NCBI GenBank assembly: GCA_021157555.1
Contig: JAGGWL010000206.1
Span: 1-8,020, forward strand
Direction of reading: 5' to 3'
Origin: Deltaproteobacteria bacterium
GTDB taxonomy: Bacteria > Desulfobacterota > Desulfobacteria > Desulfobacterales > BuS5
Length of the DNA: 8,020 bases
Under the pieces are notes generated by a model. It made no database searches. It worked only from the letters and a program-made list of their open reading frames with translations, and had not been told where the DNA came from. Shown here one piece after another: positions 1-6,039 of this stretch. The translations under genes were made by a program, and so were the position numbers. Numbering within the stretch: the first letter of the stretch is position 1; each line of letters starts with the position of its first letter.

Positions 1-2
1 AA

Positions 3-122
3 CACTGAGCTATAATAAAATTTGAAAACCTCTGAAACTCGCTGCGCTCAAACAGCCAGAGGTTTTCAAATTTCACCATAGCTCAGTCCTGACATCTAAT
101 GGTCGGCGTTATAACCAAGCCC
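3..122 (+). repeat. Left copy of a 120-bp inverted end repeat
   Basis: This stretch is the exact reverse complement of 7901-8020, 120 of 120 bases by eye. Similarity stops abruptly at 123, where the left copy has G and the reverse-complemented right copy has A; beyond that only weak AT-rich resemblance remains. The unit consists of an 84-bp palindrome (4-87) followed by a 35-bp non-palindromic tail (88-122) on the inner side. No transposase lies in the window, so a non-autonomous, MITE-like element is possible. The repeat starts 2 bases from the window edge, so its true outer limit cannot be seen. Confidence 0.95.
4..87 (-). repeat. 84-bp stem-loop inside the left end repeat
   Basis: Arms 4-34 and 57-87 are 31 bases each, with a 22-base GC-richer centre (35-56). 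On the plus strand 28 of 31 positions pair; the failures at 14/77, 15/76 and 17/74 are all A opposite C. On the minus strand the same positions are G opposite U in RNA, so a leftward transcript would form an uninterrupted 31-bp hairpin. The strand is therefore given as minus. There is no run of T after the stem, so this is not a typical intrinsic terminator. Confidence 0.85.
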
Positions 123-134
123 GAATTCTCATAA

Positions 135-163
135 TTGACATACTACGTTATATGTTATATGAA
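135..163 (+). promoter_or_regulatory. Probable sigma-70 promoter of metF
   Basis: A perfect -35 hexamer TTGACA (135-140) is followed, after 17 bases, by TATGAA (158-163), four of six matches to the -10 consensus. Transcription would begin near 170, giving a leader of about 115 bases before metF. I saw no recognisable SAM, cobalamin or other riboswitch in that leader. Confidence 0.55.
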
Positions 164-210
164 ATCAAGGATTGAGTCTTTTAGGGGGATCTCTCATTTG
201 TTCAAAAAAA

Positions 211-241
211 TGTAGAGGCCGGTTCCAAACCCGCCCTTATA
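211..241. repeat. Degenerate palindrome in the metF leader
   Basis: Arms 211-224 and 228-241 pair at about 10 of 14 positions around the central CCA. The core is GGCCGGTT facing AACCCGCC, much more GC-rich than its surroundings. It looks like a decayed copy of a dispersed intergenic palindrome rather than a functional terminator, as no T-run follows. As it would be transcribed in the metF leader, an effect on metF expression is possible but unproven. Confidence 0.45.
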
Positions 242-269
242 GTGCTGACTTAAAATTTATAAAAAATGT

Positions 270-276
270 AGGAGGG
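270..276 (+). promoter_or_regulatory. Ribosome binding site of metF
   Basis: AGGAGGG lies 10 bases before the ATG at 287, a strong Shine-Dalgarno match that fixes the start. Confidence 0.85.
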
Positions 277-286
277 TTATAAAATT

Positions 287-1150
287 ATGCGTGTTTCAAA
301 TCTGTATAAAAATAGTAAAAAACCTGTTATTTCAATGGAATTTTTTCCACCCAGGAATGAAAAGGCAACTGAAAAATTTGGCCAGATAATAGATAAACTT
401 TCCAAACTTCAGCCTGACTATATGTCTGTAACATTTGGAGCAGGAGGTTCAGATAGAGATGGGTCATACAAAACTGTTAAAACTATCATAGATAAAAAGC
501 TGCCAACTATAGCCTATATTGCCGGTTTCGGGCTTGGGCCGGATGAGATTATAGCAATCCTTAACAAATATAAAGCTATAGGTGTGGAAACAATTTTTGT
601 TATTCGCGGTGATAAGCCCATGGACGATAAATATGTCCCTCATCCTGATAGTTTCTCATATGCTTCCGAAATAATAGCTTTTATTAAAAAACGTTACGAT
701 TTTACCCTGGGATGCGCCGGATATCCTGAAGGACACCTGGAAGCGGAAAGTCTTGAAAAAGATATTGAATTTTTAAAACTTAAGGAAGAAAATGGCGCTG
801 AATACGTTATTACGCAATATTGCTATGATAATAACATTTTCTTTGAATATATTAAAAAATGCAGGGTAGCTGGAATTACAATTCCTATTATCCCGGGCAT
901 TATGCCGGTTTATACTGTCAAGATGACAAAAATGCTCTCTAAAGTTTGTGGAACTGCCATTCCGGATGAAATGCAGAAAAAGCTTGATCAATTGGATCAG
1001 GATGATAAAGAAGCTGTACTGAATTTTGGAATAGATTTTGCTGTTGAACAATGCAAGGGATTGCTCAAGGAAGGAGTTGCCGGGCTTCATTTTTATACTA
1101 TGGATCGTAGTAAATCAACAACAGAGATCATTACCCGCTTGCAAGTGTAA
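287..1150 (+). CDS. metF: Methylenetetrahydrofolate reductase (MetF)
   Basis: A cytosolic flavoprotein that reduces 5,10-methylenetetrahydrofolate to 5-methyltetrahydrofolate, feeding methionine synthesis and, in acetogen-like anaerobes, the methyl branch of the Wood-Ljungdahl pathway. The 287 residues match the single-domain bacterial family in length. Visible signatures are EFFPPR (E18 equals catalytic E28 of E. coli), SVTFGAGGSDRD (47-58), RGDKP with D109 (equals D120), AGYPEGH (Y146, H150), ITQYCYD, IIPGIMP and the C-terminal GLHFYTMDR. The usual HLTC segment near residue 77 is replaced by YIAG, so the FAD-contacting histidine is apparently a tyrosine. It appears monocistronic, facing a tRNA on the other strand. 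No metV-like zinc partner is adjacent. Family assignment is firm; the pathway in vivo is inferred. Confidence 0.95.
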   Translation: MRVSNLYKNSKKPVISMEFFPPRNEKATEKFGQIIDKLSKLQPDYMSVTFGAGGSDRDGSYKTVKTIIDKKLPTIAYIAGFGLGPDEIIAILNKYKAIGVETIFVIRGDKPMDDKYVPHPDSFSYASEIIAFIKKRYDFTLGCAGYPEGHLEAESLEKDIEFLKLKEENGAEYVITQYCYDNNIFFEYIKKCRVAGITIPIIPGIMPVYTVKMTKMLSKVCGTAIPDEMQKKLDQLDQDDKEAVLNFGIDFAVEQCKGLLKEGVAGLHFYTMDRSKSTTEIITRLQV

Positions 1151-1170
1151 GAAAAAAACAATCATTGTGA

Positions 1171-1219
1171 TAGTAGAGACAAGGCATGCGTAGAGACAAG
1201 GCATGCCTTGTCTCTACTA
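1171..1219. repeat. Tandemly duplicated palindrome between metF and tRNA-Pro
   Basis: The 17-base word GTAGAGACAAGGCATGC occurs twice in direct tandem (1173-1189 and 1190-1206). The second copy continues into its own reverse complement, making a perfect 28-bp palindrome at 1190-1217. The first copy can instead pair with 1201-1219, a 19-bp stem with an 11-base loop. Two mutually exclusive hairpins are thus possible. It sits 21 bases after the metF stop and about 80 bases beyond the tRNA 3' end. It may block read-through from both sides, but neither strand shows a T-run directly after the stem. Confidence 0.8.
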
Positions 1220-1299
1220 CCCCCAAGTACATCTTCGATATACAAAGTAAATAAATTCCCAAAATCATTTTTAACAGCAAATATGACCTTGCAAAAAAA

Positions 1300-1376
1300 T
1301 GGTCGGGACGACTGGATTTGAACCAGCGACCCCAGCGTCCCGAACGCTGTACTCTACCAGACTGAGCCACGTCCCG
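1300..1376 (-). tRNA. tRNA-Pro (anticodon CGG)
   Basis: Read on the minus strand, this 77-base sequence folds as a full cloverleaf. The acceptor CGGGACG pairs with CGTCCCG; the D stem is GCTC/GAGT; the anticodon stem CAGCG/CGCTG encloses loop TTCGGGA; the T stem is GCTGG/CCAGT with loop TTCAAAT. Discriminator A and an encoded CCA end follow. The anticodon CGG lies at 1340-1342 and reads the proline codon CCG. The plus-strand metF and this gene converge. A short open frame covering this region is an artefact of translating the tRNA. Confidence 0.96.
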
Positions 1377-1387
1377 ACAGGATTTTT

Positions 1388-1416
1388 TTTCTATTCTAAA
1401 TTATGCGGATTGTCAA
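1388..1416 (-). promoter_or_regulatory. Probable promoter of tRNA-Pro
   Basis: On the minus strand a perfect TTGACA (1416-1411) is separated by 17 bases from TAGAAA (1393-1388). This places transcription start a few bases before the mature tRNA 5' end at 1376, a usual short tRNA leader. Confidence 0.55.
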
Positions 1417-1486
1417 TCAAAAAAAAATTATAAAAACAAGAGTGCCATTGAAAAATCTCAATTTATTGCCTTTTGAAGTATATCTG

Positions 1487-1560
1487 CATTGATTTTATTC
1501 CTTTCAATGATTATATATAATGCAAACATATTGTTAAGTCATAATTAAAAATTGTATAAG
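1487..1560 (+). promoter_or_regulatory. AT-rich promoter region of nifUS
   Basis: Two candidate promoters are visible. One has a perfect -10 TATAAT at 1516-1521 but only a poor -35. The other has TTGTTA (1531-1536), an 18-base spacer and TATAAG (1555-1560). An inverted repeat CATTGA/TCAATG (1487-1492 and 1504-1509) lies just before the first -10 and could bind a regulator. I found no clear IscR-type site and no sigma-54 -24/-12 element. Which promoter is used cannot be decided by eye. Confidence 0.35.
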
Positions 1561-1618
1561 AAACGGGGACAAAAATAGCCTCACTATAAATTTTTATATA
1601 AATTAATTTCACAAAGTT

Positions 1619-1624
1619 AGAGGA
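1619..1624 (+). promoter_or_regulatory. Ribosome binding site of nifU
   Basis: AGAGGA lies 6 bases before the ATG at 1631, a good match in purine-rich sequence. Confidence 0.75.
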
Positions 1625-1630
1625 AAAAAG

Positions 1631-2479
1631 ATGTGGGAATATACAGATAAAGTAAAAGATCATTTTATGAATCCGCGTAATGCAGGTTTGATTGAAAATG
1701 CAGACGGCATAGGTGAGGTCGGTTCACTGGCCTGCGGAGATGCTTTAAAACTCACCTTTAAAACAGATGAAAATGAAAAAATTATTGATGCCAAATTTCA
1801 GACATTCGGATGCGCAAGTGCAATAGCATCTTCCTCTGCTTTGACTGAAATAATAAAAGGTCTTACAATAAATGAAGCAGCAAAGATTACAAATGACGAT
1901 ATTGCGCAATATCTTGGTGAATTGCCTAAAGAAAAAATGCATTGCTCTGTAATGGGCAGGGACGCACTGGAAAAAGCAATTGCCTATTACCGTGGTGTTC
2001 CTTACCAGAAAGCCGAAGGCGAGATTGTATGTGAATGCTTTGGCGTAACCGATCTTGAAATCAAGCGTGCCATTACAGAAAACAGTTTGACCTCAGTTGA
2101 AGATGTAACCGATTTTGTCAAGGCCGGTGGAGGATGCGGTAAGTGTATTGAAAAAATTCAGAATATAATAGATGTTACGCAGGGGAAGGAACGGCCTGAA
2201 AAAAAGAAACCAGTTTTAATGACAAATATTCAGAAAATCAGGCTGATTGAAGAAATACTTGACCAGGAAATTAAACCTGTGCTGAAAAAAGATGGCGGAA
2301 ATATTGAGCTGATAGATCTGGATGGCGATGTCATATATGTAAAACTTCGTGGCGCATGCGCAAACTGCAAGACATCCCAGGTTACAATTAAAAATTTTAT
2401 AGAAAACAAAATACAGGAACTGGTATCCCCGGAACTCATTGTTAAAGAGGCTAAAAGTGAAACAACCCATATATGTTGA
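1631..2479 (+). CDS. nifU: Fe-S cluster assembly scaffold NifU (three-domain)
   Basis: A scaffold on which sulfur from NifS and iron are built into Fe-S clusters and passed to target proteins in the cytoplasm. All three domains of Azotobacter-type NifU are present in 282 residues. The IscU-like domain (1-122) has C35, D37, C61 and C105. The central BFD-like [2Fe-2S] domain (131-180) has CEC at 134-136 and CGKC at 169-172. The C-terminal NifU domain (about 200-275) has CANC at 243-246. All expected ligands are present. The gene overlaps nifS by 23 bases, implying coupled translation. No nifH, nifD or nifK is nearby; in Helicobacter and related anaerobes a NIF-type pair is the general Fe-S system, and that is a plausible role here. 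The identity is firm; its target range is inferred. Confidence 0.95.
   Translation: MWEYTDKVKDHFMNPRNAGLIENADGIGEVGSLACGDALKLTFKTDENEKIIDAKFQTFGCASAIASSSALTEIIKGLTINEAAKITNDDIAQYLGELPKEKMHCSVMGRDALEKAIAYYRGVPYQKAEGEIVCECFGVTDLEIKRAITENSLTSVEDVTDFVKAGGGCGKCIEKIQNIIDVTQGKERPEKKKPVLMTNIQKIRLIEEILDQEIKPVLKKDGGNIELIDLDGDVIYVKLRGACANCKTSQVTIKNFIENKIQELVSPELIVKEAKSETTHIC
2445..2450 (+). promoter_or_regulatory. Ribosome binding site deciding the nifS start
   Basis: AAGAGG inside the 3' end of nifU lies 6 bases before the GTG at 2457. This supports GTG 2457 over the upstream in-frame TTG at 2439, which would place the site inside the coding sequence. Confidence 0.75.
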
Positions 2480-3632
2480 TAATAATGCAACTACAAAAGT
2501 AGATGATAAAGTGCTTGCTGAAATGCTGCCATATTTTTCCGATTATTATGGTAACCCTTCCAGTATGCATTCCTTCGGCGGTAAAATCGGTTATAAAATA
2601 GCGGAAGCAAGGGAAAAAATTGCAGCCCTGATAAATGCTTCGCCCAAAGAAATTCTATTTACCAGTTGCGGAACAGAGAGTGATAATACTGCCATCAAGG
2701 CAGTATTACGTTCACGGTCAGGTAAAAGACATATTATAACAACCAGAGTCGAGCATCCGGCGATTAAAAATCTCTGCGAGGAACTATCAGGAAGGGGTCA
2801 TCGTGTAACTTATGTTCCAGTTGACAGTAAAGGTATTCTTGATCTTGATTATCTTTATGACCATATAACCGATGACACTGCTATTGTCAGTGTAATGTGG
2901 GCAAATAATGAAACAGGGGTCATATTTCCCGTTGAAGAGATTGCCGGGAAGCTTTCGGAAAGGGGTATAACCTTTCATACTGATGCTGTGCAGGCTGCCG
3001 GAAAAATTCCTATAGATGTTCAAAAAAATCAGGTGGATATGCTTTCTATGTCAGGCCATAAAATACATGCGCCAAAAGGCATAGGAGCGCTTTATATAAA
3101 AAAAGGCACAAGGTTTTCTCCCTTTTTGATCGGTGGACATCAGGAAAACGGAAGGCGCGGGGGAACTGAAAATGTTGGGGCTATAATCGGACTTGGCAAG
3201 GCATGTGAACTTGCTATGGAACATCTTGAAGATGAAGCAAAAAAAGTAGGACATTTACGAGACATACTTGAAACTGAATTACTAAAAGCTATTCCTTCTT
3301 CCATAATAAACGGGAACAGGGAAAACCGGCTGCCTACCACTACCAATATCAGTTTTAAATTTGTTGAAGGCGAGGCCATCTTGTTAATGTTGAATGAGCA
3401 TGGGATATGCGCTTCTTCCGGTTCCGCATGCACAACAGGTTCCCTTGAGCCGTCGCATGTCTTGCGTGCCATGGGAGTTCCCTATACAGCAGCCCATGGC
3501 TCTATCCGTTTTAGCCTCAGTAAATATAATACAGAAGAAGAAATAAGATATATTATTAAAAAGCTGCCACCAATTATTGAACGTCTGAGAGAGTTGTCGC
3601 CTTTTTGGCAGGAGCAACAGATGCCAACTTAG
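2457..3632 (+). CDS. nifS: Cysteine desulfurase NifS
   Basis: A pyridoxal-phosphate enzyme that removes sulfur from cysteine, giving alanine and an enzyme-bound persulfide for delivery to NifU. I start it at GTG 2457, giving 391 residues. From this start the PLP lysine in SGHK is K202 and the catalytic cysteine in SGSACTTG is C325, the same numbers as in Azotobacter vinelandii NifS, and the N-terminus reads MKQPIYVDNNATT as in the family. An upstream TTG (2439) would add six residues. Other signatures are TSCGTESDN, VEHPA, NNETG, HTDAVQ, GGHQENGRRGGTEN and the tail motif GSIRFSLSKY. It overlaps nifU and is surely in the same operon. The operon ends here, with no T-rich terminator found after it. 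Confidence 0.95.
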   Translation: MKQPIYVDNNATTKVDDKVLAEMLPYFSDYYGNPSSMHSFGGKIGYKIAEAREKIAALINASPKEILFTSCGTESDNTAIKAVLRSRSGKRHIITTRVEHPAIKNLCEELSGRGHRVTYVPVDSKGILDLDYLYDHITDDTAIVSVMWANNETGVIFPVEEIAGKLSERGITFHTDAVQAAGKIPIDVQKNQVDMLSMSGHKIHAPKGIGALYIKKGTRFSPFLIGGHQENGRRGGTENVGAIIGLGKACELAMEHLEDEAKKVGHLRDILETELLKAIPSSIINGNRENRLPTTTNISFKFVEGEAILLMLNEHGICASSGSACTTGSLEPSHVLRAMGVPYTAAHGSIRFSLSKYNTEEEIRYIIKKLPPIIERLRELSPFWQEQQMPT

Positions 3633-3655
3633 GAACGTGAACGAAACAATACAAT

Positions 3656-3684
3656 GCGTATGGCGGGCATTGCCCACCATACGC
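3656..3684 (-). repeat. Palindrome in the nifS/ATPase convergent gap
   Basis: Arms 3656-3669 and 3671-3684 (GCGTATGG and its complement at the outer ends, GGGCA/TGCCC at the centre) pair at 13 of 14 positions. The one mismatch is C opposite A on the plus strand and becomes G opposite U in minus-strand RNA. In practice the tip would open into a small loop. The surrounding 3633-3841 gap is otherwise featureless, apart from a short direct repeat TTGTAGTA (near 3798 and 3820). No T-run follows the stem on the plus strand. It may still act as a barrier or 3'-end stabiliser between the two converging genes. Confidence 0.65.
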
Positions 3685-3841
3685 TGTAACGCTCTGTTGT
3701 TTCAAGTGTCCCGACTTAAAACCGGGCATGGCTCTAATGCGGACCAAAAATTGAACCTCCAAAAAATGTAGGTAGTAATTTGTTGAATAAACAAAGGCTT
3801 GTAGTACGATCTACATTATTTGTAGTAACAATGTCTTCTTT

Positions 3842-5101
3842 TTATGTTTTGTTGTGCCCGTCAGAGCATGGAGGTTGCATAAAAACAGATAAAGGAATAC
3901 TGAATGCATTTTCAGATATTGGTAAAACCTGTTCGCATAAACATATCACACCACCATGCCCAATTGTCATATTTAATTTTTCTAGAATTTTGAAATGTCT
4001 TACCGTCTTTTTTTGGGGGGATGCAGTTTTTTTTATTTCAATTGGATATACAGTTCTATCTTTTACAATCAGAAGGTCAACCTCCTTCTTATCTTTGTCG
4101 CGATAAAAATAAAAAGGGGCATTTTTTCCATTATGCCAATAAGTTTTTAGCAATTCGATAATCACAAAAGTCTCAAAAATAGCCCCTGACATTGCCCCGG
4201 CTTCAAGGGTTTCAGAACTTGACCATGCTGTTAGATAAGCGCATAAACCAGTATCCAGAAAATATAATTTTGGTGTTTTTATCAATCTTTTTGTAAGGTT
4301 CGTATAATAAGGCTCAAGTAAATAAATAATTCCGGAAGACTGTAATATGGATAACCAGTTTTTAGCCGTGTTGGTCGCAACATCAGCGTCTCTTGCCAGT
4401 TCTGACAAATTCAGCAATTGACCCGTTCTGGCTGCTGATGCCCTTAGAAAACGGAGAAATGCCAGCTCATCGCCGACTTTTGCAAGATCACGTAAGTCAC
4501 GTTGAAGATACGTTTGAACATAAGAACTATAAAAAAGATCCCTATCCATATTTTCCATTGTAAGTATTGCTGGAAAAGACCCACGGAAAATCGCTAAAAA
4601 CACCTCTTTAAGAAAAATTGGTCTTGATTTTTCACTGAAGTACACTATTTTTTTCAAATTCGGAATAAATGGATTAACATTATGGCCATTACCAGACAAT
4701 TCCATTCCGGACAAACCAAGCAGTTGCATAATGGCAACTCTTCCGGCAAGTGATTCGGAAACACCTTTCATTAGATGGAAAGCCTGCGAACCGGTTAGCC
4801 AAAACAATCCTTTTTTGGAATCCCTGTCAACAGCCATTTTAATATATGGCAACAGTTCAGGAGCATATTGAATTTCATCAATCAATAACGGGCCATTAAA
4901 ACGTTGCATGAAAAGAGCAGGGTCATTTTTTGCGAGGCTTAAAACCAATGGATCGTCAAGACTTACATATGTCCGCTTATCCTCACAAATATGTTTTAAA
5001 ATCGTTGTTTTACCAACCTGCCTGGCACCTGTAATCATCAATACAGGGAATTGATTGTTTGCCTGTATTATAAATTTTTCAAGTGTTCTTTCAATATACA
5101 T
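3842..5101 (-). CDS. AAA ATPase with DUF4143-type C-terminal domain
   Basis: An ATP-binding protein of the AAA_14/DUF4143 family, whose cellular role is not established. I start it at ATG 5101 (419 residues), where the N-terminus reads MYIERTLEKF as in relatives; the frame also has a TTG at 5140, but that lies inside a palindrome. Residues 25-33 are the Walker A motif GARQVGKTT, 72-76 the Walker B LLIDE followed by IQ, and 102-106 a sensor-like LTGSQ. Residues 213-265 resemble a winged helix (LSELARDADVATNTAKNWL). The C-terminal part has E310, EVD at 340-342 and EIKK at 355-358, spaced like a PD-(D/E)xK nuclease core. It follows znuB on the same strand but has its own palindromic control region. 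It is functionally unrelated to its neighbours and may be horizontally acquired. Family confidence is high; function is unknown. Confidence 0.9.
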   Translation of the reverse strand: MYIERTLEKFIIQANNQFPVLMITGARQVGKTTILKHICEDKRTYVSLDDPLVLSLAKNDPALFMQRFNGPLLIDEIQYAPELLPYIKMAVDRDSKKGLFWLTGSQAFHLMKGVSESLAGRVAIMQLLGLSGMELSGNGHNVNPFIPNLKKIVYFSEKSRPIFLKEVFLAIFRGSFPAILTMENMDRDLFYSSYVQTYLQRDLRDLAKVGDELAFLRFLRASAARTGQLLNLSELARDADVATNTAKNWLSILQSSGIIYLLEPYYTNLTKRLIKTPKLYFLDTGLCAYLTAWSSSETLEAGAMSGAIFETFVIIELLKTYWHNGKNAPFYFYRDKDKKEVDLLIVKDRTVYPIEIKKTASPQKKTVRHFKILEKLNMTIGHGGVICLCEQVLPISENAFSIPLSVFMQPPCSDGHNKT

Positions 5102-5111
5102 AAAACCCCAC

Positions 5112-5152
5112 TTTTCGTCTATTTTGCATTTGAATTGCAATATAGACGAAAA
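5112..5152. promoter_or_regulatory. 41-bp palindrome at the ATPase promoter, probable operator
   Basis: Arms 5112-5128 and 5136-5152 match with one mismatch (5123/5141), and two of the three inner base pairs also match, giving 18 complementary pairs out of 20 around G5132. The outer word is TTTTCGTCTAT and the inner word TTGCA. It lies between the znuB stop and the ATPase start. No T-run follows on the minus strand, which argues against a terminator. The centre coincides with the expected transcription start of the overlapping promoter, as an operator would. Confidence 0.65.
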
Positions 5153-5166
5153 AATTAAAAAAGCAA
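5139..5166 (-). promoter_or_regulatory. Candidate promoter of the DUF4143 ATPase
   Basis: On the minus strand TTGCTT (5166-5161), a 16-base spacer and TATATT (5144-5139, five of six matches) are found. Transcription would begin near 5132, about 30 bases before ATG 5101, inside the palindrome. The -35 is weak. Confidence 0.4.
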
Positions 5167-5172
5167 ATTTTT

Positions 5173-6039
5173 TTATTGTGATTTCAGATTATTGCTGATA
5201 ATTTCTTTTAATTTTATAGTTGATAAGGTTATAAGATAGGTTATACCGGCAATCATAATAATGGTAGGGCCGCTTGAAAGGTTAAACTGGTAACTGACTG
5301 CAAGACCTGACCATGTAAAAACTGCGCATAAAATTGAAGAGAGGGCCATCATTTGCCAGAGTTTTCCGGCAAAAATACCGGCTATCGCAGGTGGTATGGT
5401 AAGCAAGGCGATAACCATGATAATTCCGACCATTCTTACAAGCAGAACAACGGTTATAGAGGTGAGACATAGCAACAGGATATAAAACAGGTCTGCATTT
5501 ATTCCTCGTAAACGCGCAAATTCTTCATCAAAGCATACGGCAAACAGTTTGTTAAAAAAGAGAATTGAAATCAGGGCGGTTAAAATATCAAGGCCGATCA
5601 CCAGATAGAGATCGGATTGTGAAATCAAAAGTATATCTCCAAAAAGATAGCTTGTTATGTCAAAATATCCAGGCGTTATATCTATAAACAATATCCCTGC
5701 AGCCATACCTATTGCCCATAACACACCTATAACGGTATCCTCCCGCTGTTGAGCGTGGAGACTGATGAGCCCAATAATAATAGCGGCAAGCAGCGCTGCT
5801 GCTATGGCACCGTACATGGGGTCGAACCATGTAATACCTAATTTGATTTGGATATAAAGACCTGCGCCGATTCCTCCGAATACACAATGGGCTATCGCTC
5901 CTGCAAGATAGCTGATTCTGCGGGTTACAACATATGTACCGATAATACCAAAAGGCAGGCTGGCGAGGGTGCCGACATATAATGCCAGCCGAAGGAAAGA
6001 ATTGTCAGGATCAAGCAGAACGTTCCAAAAGTCAATCAT
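5173..6039 (-). CDS. znuB: Metal ABC transporter permease, ZnuB-like (ABC-3 family)
   Basis: The inner-membrane channel subunit of a divalent-metal importer, probably for zinc, though manganese or iron members belong to the same ABC-3 family. The 288 residues are nearly all hydrophobic helices: about eight or nine segments, for example near 17-37, 45-65, 77-96, 100-118, 142-165, 185-205, 208-225, 230-250 and 254-275. Family marks include the N-terminal GIIGTYVVTRRISYLAGAIAH, SYLFGDIL (near 130-138), and ALLTIPPAIAG in the late helices. The start ATG overlaps the end of the znuC-like gene by 8 bases, so the two are translationally coupled. No binding-protein gene is present in the window. The family is certain; the exact metal is inferred, helped by the histidine-rich tail of the partner ATPase. 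Confidence 0.9.
   Translation of the reverse strand: MIDFWNVLLDPDNSFLRLALYVGTLASLPFGIIGTYVVTRRISYLAGAIAHCVFGGIGAGLYIQIKLGITWFDPMYGAIAAALLAAIIIGLISLHAQQREDTVIGVLWAIGMAAGILFIDITPGYFDITSYLFGDILLISQSDLYLVIGLDILTALISILFFNKLFAVCFDEEFARLRGINADLFYILLLCLTSITVVLLVRMVGIIMVIALLTIPPAIAGIFAGKLWQMMALSSILCAVFTWSGLAVSYQFNLSSGPTIIMIAGITYLITLSTIKLKEIISNNLKSQ

Noticed and set aside
170..286. Riboswitch in the metF leader
   Set aside because: No SAM or cobalamin riboswitch core could be recognised; the only structure is a degenerate palindrome.
1131..1370. Minus-strand open frame across the tRNA
   Set aside because: Its N-terminal half is the translation of tRNA-Pro; not a gene.
3574..3762. Minus-strand 62-residue open frame after nifS
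   Set aside because: It overlaps the nifS 3' end and translates the palindrome at 3656-3684; no ribosome site. Most likely repeat-derived.
4008..4020. T7G6 run (A7 after C6 on the coding strand) in the ATPase gene as a frameshift site
   Set aside because: The reading frame is intact on both sides and no overlapping downstream product is visible; probably just lysine and proline codons.
3780..4106. Plus-strand 108-residue open frame antisense to the ATPase gene
   Set aside because: It begins at a TTG, lies mostly opposite the conserved C-terminus of the ATPase, and resembles no protein family.
5660..5887. Minus-strand open frame inside znuB
   Set aside because: Out-of-frame shadow of a clear membrane protein gene.
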